A stretch of 8,017 nucleotides of DNA from CAYZPE01 sp046050145 (GTDB taxonomy: Bacteria; Patescibacteriota; Minisyncoccia; Phycocordibacterales; CAYZPE01): the NCBI GenBank assembly GCA_046050145.1, contig JBJOQC010000028.1, positions 1 through 8,017 of the forward strand. The letters run 5' to 3'. Within the stretch, counting starts at the first letter, position 1; the number at the start of each line of letters is the position of its first letter. Positions 6,611-8,017 of this stretch are shown here, one piece after another. Below the pieces are notes generated by a model. It saw nothing but the letters and a program-made list of their open reading frames with translations. It did not search any database and was not told where the DNA came from. A program made the translations under genes and the position numbers.

Positions 6611-6638
6611 AGCTGTTAGCTTTTAGGTTTTAGCTTTC
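6611..6638 (+). repeat. Left heptamer array (inverted partner of 7092-7119)
   Basis: Four tandem 7-base units: AGCTGTT, AGCTTTT, AGGTTTT, AGCTTTC. It begins 4 bases after the stop of the upstream gene. The 23 bases 6618-6640 match the reverse complement of 7097-7119 at 20 positions. Confidence 0.75.
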
Positions 6639-6641
6639 AGT

Positions 6642-6692
6642 ACAAAGCCCTGTTTTGCTTGGCAAAACAGGGCTTTGTTAAAGCATTTTTTT
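6642..6692 (+). terminator. Strong intrinsic terminator of the 5708 gene
   Basis: A perfect 17-bp stem (6642-6658 with 6662-6678) with loop TTG, followed 7 bases later by seven T (6686-6692). The gap between stem and T-run is longer than usual. It isolates the downstream cassette from read-through. Confidence 0.85.
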
Positions 6693-6707
6693 ACTCAAAT
6701 TTTTTCC

Positions 6708-6736
6708 TTGACTTTTAGACTAAAATATGCTATTAC
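6708..6736 (+). promoter_or_regulatory. Promoter of the GC-rich cassette
   Basis: TTGACT (-35, 6708-6713), a 17-base spacer, and TATTAC (-10, 6731-6736) preceded by TG one base upstream (6728-6729). Start is predicted near 6743, which gives a leader of about 109 bases before ATG 6852. Confidence 0.6.
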
Positions 6737-6742
6737 ATACTG

Positions 6743-6851
6743 AGAACAGTGAGGAGAGGAAATTTTCCAAACTTGCTGTTGCACATTGTTGAAACCAACC
6801 CCAAATTTCGGGGCGCCAGACACCGGCGAAATCTCCAAGAAAGGGGGTGTC
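6743..6851 (+). promoter_or_regulatory. Structured 5' leader able to hide the start site of the 6852 gene
   Basis: The predicted leader holds several possible hairpins: ACTG-AGAA-CAGT (about 6740-6751), CCCC/GGGG (6799-6802 with 6810-6813) and CGCC/GGCG (6814-6817 with 6825-6828). The loop of the last contains GACACC (6819-6824), which is complementary to GGTGTC (6846-6851) right before the ATG. This allows an H-type pseudoknot. Alternatively, if the CGCC/GGCG stem opens, pairing can extend to CCA (6816-6818) with TGG (6853-6855), covering the start codon with a single bulged A. Both forms cover part of the Shine-Dalgarno site. I recognise no known riboswitch class. Confidence 0.4.
6841..6849 (+). 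promoter_or_regulatory. Strong Shine-Dalgarno site that sets the 6852 start
   Basis: AAGGGGGTG can pair along nine bases with the usual 16S tail, with one G-U pair in place of the A in AAGGAGGTG. It is the only such site before a gene in this window. Confidence 0.7.
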
Positions 6852-7034
6852 ATGGATCGATTCAAGAGTTTTTATCTCACTCGGGCTGAGCAGCGCGGTG
6901 ACGGCCACTGCAACTGGGCAGAGATCCTGAATGACTGGATCCACACCGAACAACCCAAGGAGATCGTAGAGACGACCATGCAGAGCGCCTCAGATGGTGG
7001 CCTGCATGTCCTCGTCCGCTATCACGCAAAGTAA
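6852..7034 (+). CDS. Small GC-rich orphan protein, 60 residues, function unknown
   Basis: The chosen start is ATG 6852, preceded by a strong Shine-Dalgarno site; an in-frame TTG at 6786 is less likely because it lies inside the structured leader. The protein is soluble, with no signal peptide or membrane helix. A pattern of strand (FKSFYL, 4-9), helix (NWAEILNDWI, 21-30), strand (IVETTMQS, 38-45) and strand (LHVLVRYH, 51-58) can be read by eye. Noticeable residues are GDGHC at 16-20 and the Gly-Gly at 49-50. I do not recognise a family; a very loose likeness to Cse60-type small proteins was considered and is unproven. Codon third positions are about two-thirds G or C (about 40 of 59 after the start), unlike the AT-rich neighbours, which suggests transfer or a separate history. 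It forms a complete unit with its own promoter, leader and terminator. Confidence 0.65.
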   Translation: MDRFKSFYLTRAEQRGDGHCNWAEILNDWIHTEQPKEIVETTMQSASDGGLHVLVRYHAK

Positions 7035-7037
7035 AAT

Positions 7038-7054
7038 CACAGAGAGGGTCTGTG
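7038..7054 (+). other. Stop-proximal hairpin in the 3' untranslated region
   Basis: CACAGA (7038-7043) pairs with TCTGTG (7049-7054) around the loop GAGGG. It starts 3 bases after the stop and precedes the terminator by 3 bases; it may protect the transcript end. Confidence 0.55.
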
Positions 7055-7057
7055 AAG

Positions 7058-7083
7058 CCGCTGACAAGTTCAGCGGTTTTTTT
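7058..7083 (+). terminator. Intrinsic terminator of the cassette
   Basis: A perfect 7-bp stem CCGCTGA/TCAGCGG (7058-7064 with 7070-7076), loop CAAGT, then seven T (7077-7083). Confidence 0.9.
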
Positions 7084-7091
7084 ATTCTCTA

Positions 7092-7119
7092 ATAAGCTAA
7101 CAGCTAAAACCTAGAAGCT
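7092..7119 (-). repeat. Right heptamer array (inverted partner of 6611-6638)
   Basis: Read on the minus strand from 7119: AGCTTCT, AGGTTTT, AGCTGTT, AGCTTAT. The first base overlaps the pyrG stop codon, so relative to pyrG the array has the same sense as the left array has to its own gene. Confidence 0.75.
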
Positions 7120-8017
7120 TATCTCTTCTTCTGCTCTACCGCAGTCTTAATAAATTCCGTAAAAAGTGGGTGTGGTGTAAGTGGACGCGCTAGAAGCTCT
7201 GGGTGAAACTGTGTGCCAAGGAAAAACGGGTGTTTGTCGCGAGGAAGTTCTGCAATTTCCATAAGTTTTCCGTCAGGAGATGTGCCTGAAAATACAAGAC
7301 CAGCATTCTCAATCTTCTCAACATATTCTGGACTTACTTCATAACGATGACGATGTCTTTCACGTATCTCTGCTTTTCCATATGCATCCCGTGCAATTGT
7401 TTTAGGCTTTAAAAGTGCCTGGTAGCCACCAAGACGCATTGAAGCACCATATTTATTTTCTGCCAAAAGCTTTTTTTGCTCTGGCATAATATCAATAACC
7501 ACATGTGGCGCCTGAGGATTTATCTCTGCAGTATGTGCACCAGGAAGCCCCGCCACATTTCTCGCATACTCAATAACTGCTAACTGCATACCGTAACAAA
7601 GTCCAAAGTAAGGAATTTTACTTTCTCGAGCATACTTAATTACATTAATCTTTCCTTCTATGCCTGTCTCACCAAAACCTCCTGGCACAATAATCCCATC
7701 GAACTCCGAGAGTTCTTTTACTTTTTTAGGATCTACTTCAAAATCTTTTGAATTCAACCAATGAAGTACCGGTTTTACCCCAACCTTAAATGCTGAAAAT
7801 TTTATAGCCTCAATTACTGAAAGGTACGCATCAGAAAGTACAAAGTCTCCCGTATCAAAATATTTACCCACCACAGCAATATTTACTTCCCCTTCACCAT
7901 TCTTCACACGTGCCGCAAATTGTTTCCATGCACTCAAACCGTTTCGTGCACTTTTATTTTTAAGTTTAAGAGTTTTGAGAATCGTGTCACCAATCTTATC
8001 TTTTTCAAAATTAAGAG
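7119..8017 (-). CDS. pyrG: CTP synthase, C-terminal half (5' part outside window)
   Basis: The frame stays open to the window edge (298 residues visible plus 2 bases), so the internal TTG at 7935-7937 is not the start. CTP synthase makes CTP from UTP, ATP and glutamine. The visible part is the linker after the synthetase domain (about the first 26 residues, then LSAWKQF) and the class I glutamine amidotransferase domain. Seen: VAVVGKY-like VNIAVVGKYF, the oxyanion loop PGGFGETG, the catalytic Cys in FGLCYGMQLAV, RHRHRYEV, and the catalytic His and Glu in GTQFHPEL. The RPLTPHPLF tail is typical. The UTP- and ATP-binding half lies beyond 8017. The gene is convergent with the cassette and the 5708 gene; a heptamer array starts at its stop codon. 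No typical intrinsic terminator oriented for it is visible. Confidence 0.96.
   Translation of the reverse strand, partial: LNFEKDKIGDTILKTLKLKNKSARNGLSAWKQFAARVKNGEGEVNIAVVGKYFDTGDFVLSDAYLSVIEAIKFSAFKVGVKPVLHWLNSKDFEVDPKKVKELSEFDGIIVPGGFGETGIEGKINVIKYARESKIPYFGLCYGMQLAVIEYARNVAGLPGAHTAEINPQAPHVVIDIMPEQKKLLAENKYGASMRLGGYQALLKPKTIARDAYGKAEIRERHRHRYEVSPEYVEKIENAGLVFSGTSPDGKLMEIAELPRDKHPFFLGTQFHPELLARPLTPHPLFTEFIKTAVEQKKR

Noticed and set aside
6786..6851. TTG-started N-terminal extension of the orphan protein
   Set aside because: It has no ribosome site and falls in the structured leader, while ATG 6852 has a strong Shine-Dalgarno site.
6743..7083. A long structured RNA such as RNase P RNA or tmRNA (size about 340 bases)
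   Set aside because: No conserved RNase P blocks, no tRNA-like ends and no tag frame are visible. The three-base periodic G/C bias and the Shine-Dalgarno site favour a coding gene.
7935..7937. TTG as a start codon for a short pyrG-like protein
   Set aside because: The frame runs on without a stop to the window edge, and the upstream residues fit the normal PyrG linker.
1..8017. tRNA, rRNA, CRISPR array or insertion sequence
   Set aside because: I searched by eye on both strands and saw no cloverleaf with CCA-side arms, no rRNA blocks, no spaced direct repeats and no transposase.

Overview
The window looks like part of a Patescibacteria (CPR, Parcubacteria-like) chromosome. The reasons are an AT-rich compact genome, short monocistronic or two-gene units, almost no Shine-Dalgarno sites, a lone aminotransferase with no surrounding biosynthesis genes, several small exported or membrane proteins without close relatives that I recognise, and TGA used as a stop. 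This placement is inference from style; no rRNA or other marker settles it.

Layout. Positions 2-196 hold the end of a probable methyltransferase. Next come a cytoplasmic HEXXH (zincin-like) protein (232-879), a membrane-anchored four-cysteine exported protein (924-1409), a translationally coupled pair of a class IV aminotransferase and a GNA1-like acetyltransferase (1455-2375, 2372-2800), and a small membrane protein (2840-3229). A two-way terminator separates this rightward group from a leftward DoxX gene (3279-3707). Divergent promoters between 3744 and 3807 serve DoxX and typA/bipA (3862-5613), which ends in a terminator. A secreted protein with three DUF5666-like repeats follows (5708-6607). 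The window closes with the C-terminal half of pyrG (CTP synthase) on the minus strand (7119 to the edge).

The most unusual part is 6608-7118, between the convergent ends of the 5708 gene and pyrG. It holds its own promoter, a 5' leader that can fold over the start codon, a 60-codon ORF with GC-rich third positions and the only strong Shine-Dalgarno site in the window, a stop-proximal hairpin and a terminator. The unit is bracketed by two inverted arrays of a degenerate 7-base repeat (AGCTTTT type), each beginning at or within 4 bases of the stop codon of the neighbouring gene. I do not recognise the small protein.

A second theme is initiation. Three genes (924, 1455, 5708) have a -10 box whose last base lies exactly 7 bases before the ATG, which predicts leaderless mRNAs. 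The cassette gene, by contrast, uses a Shine-Dalgarno site. The housekeeping genes (typA, pyrG) are otherwise ordinary; the genes here do not form a single pathway.
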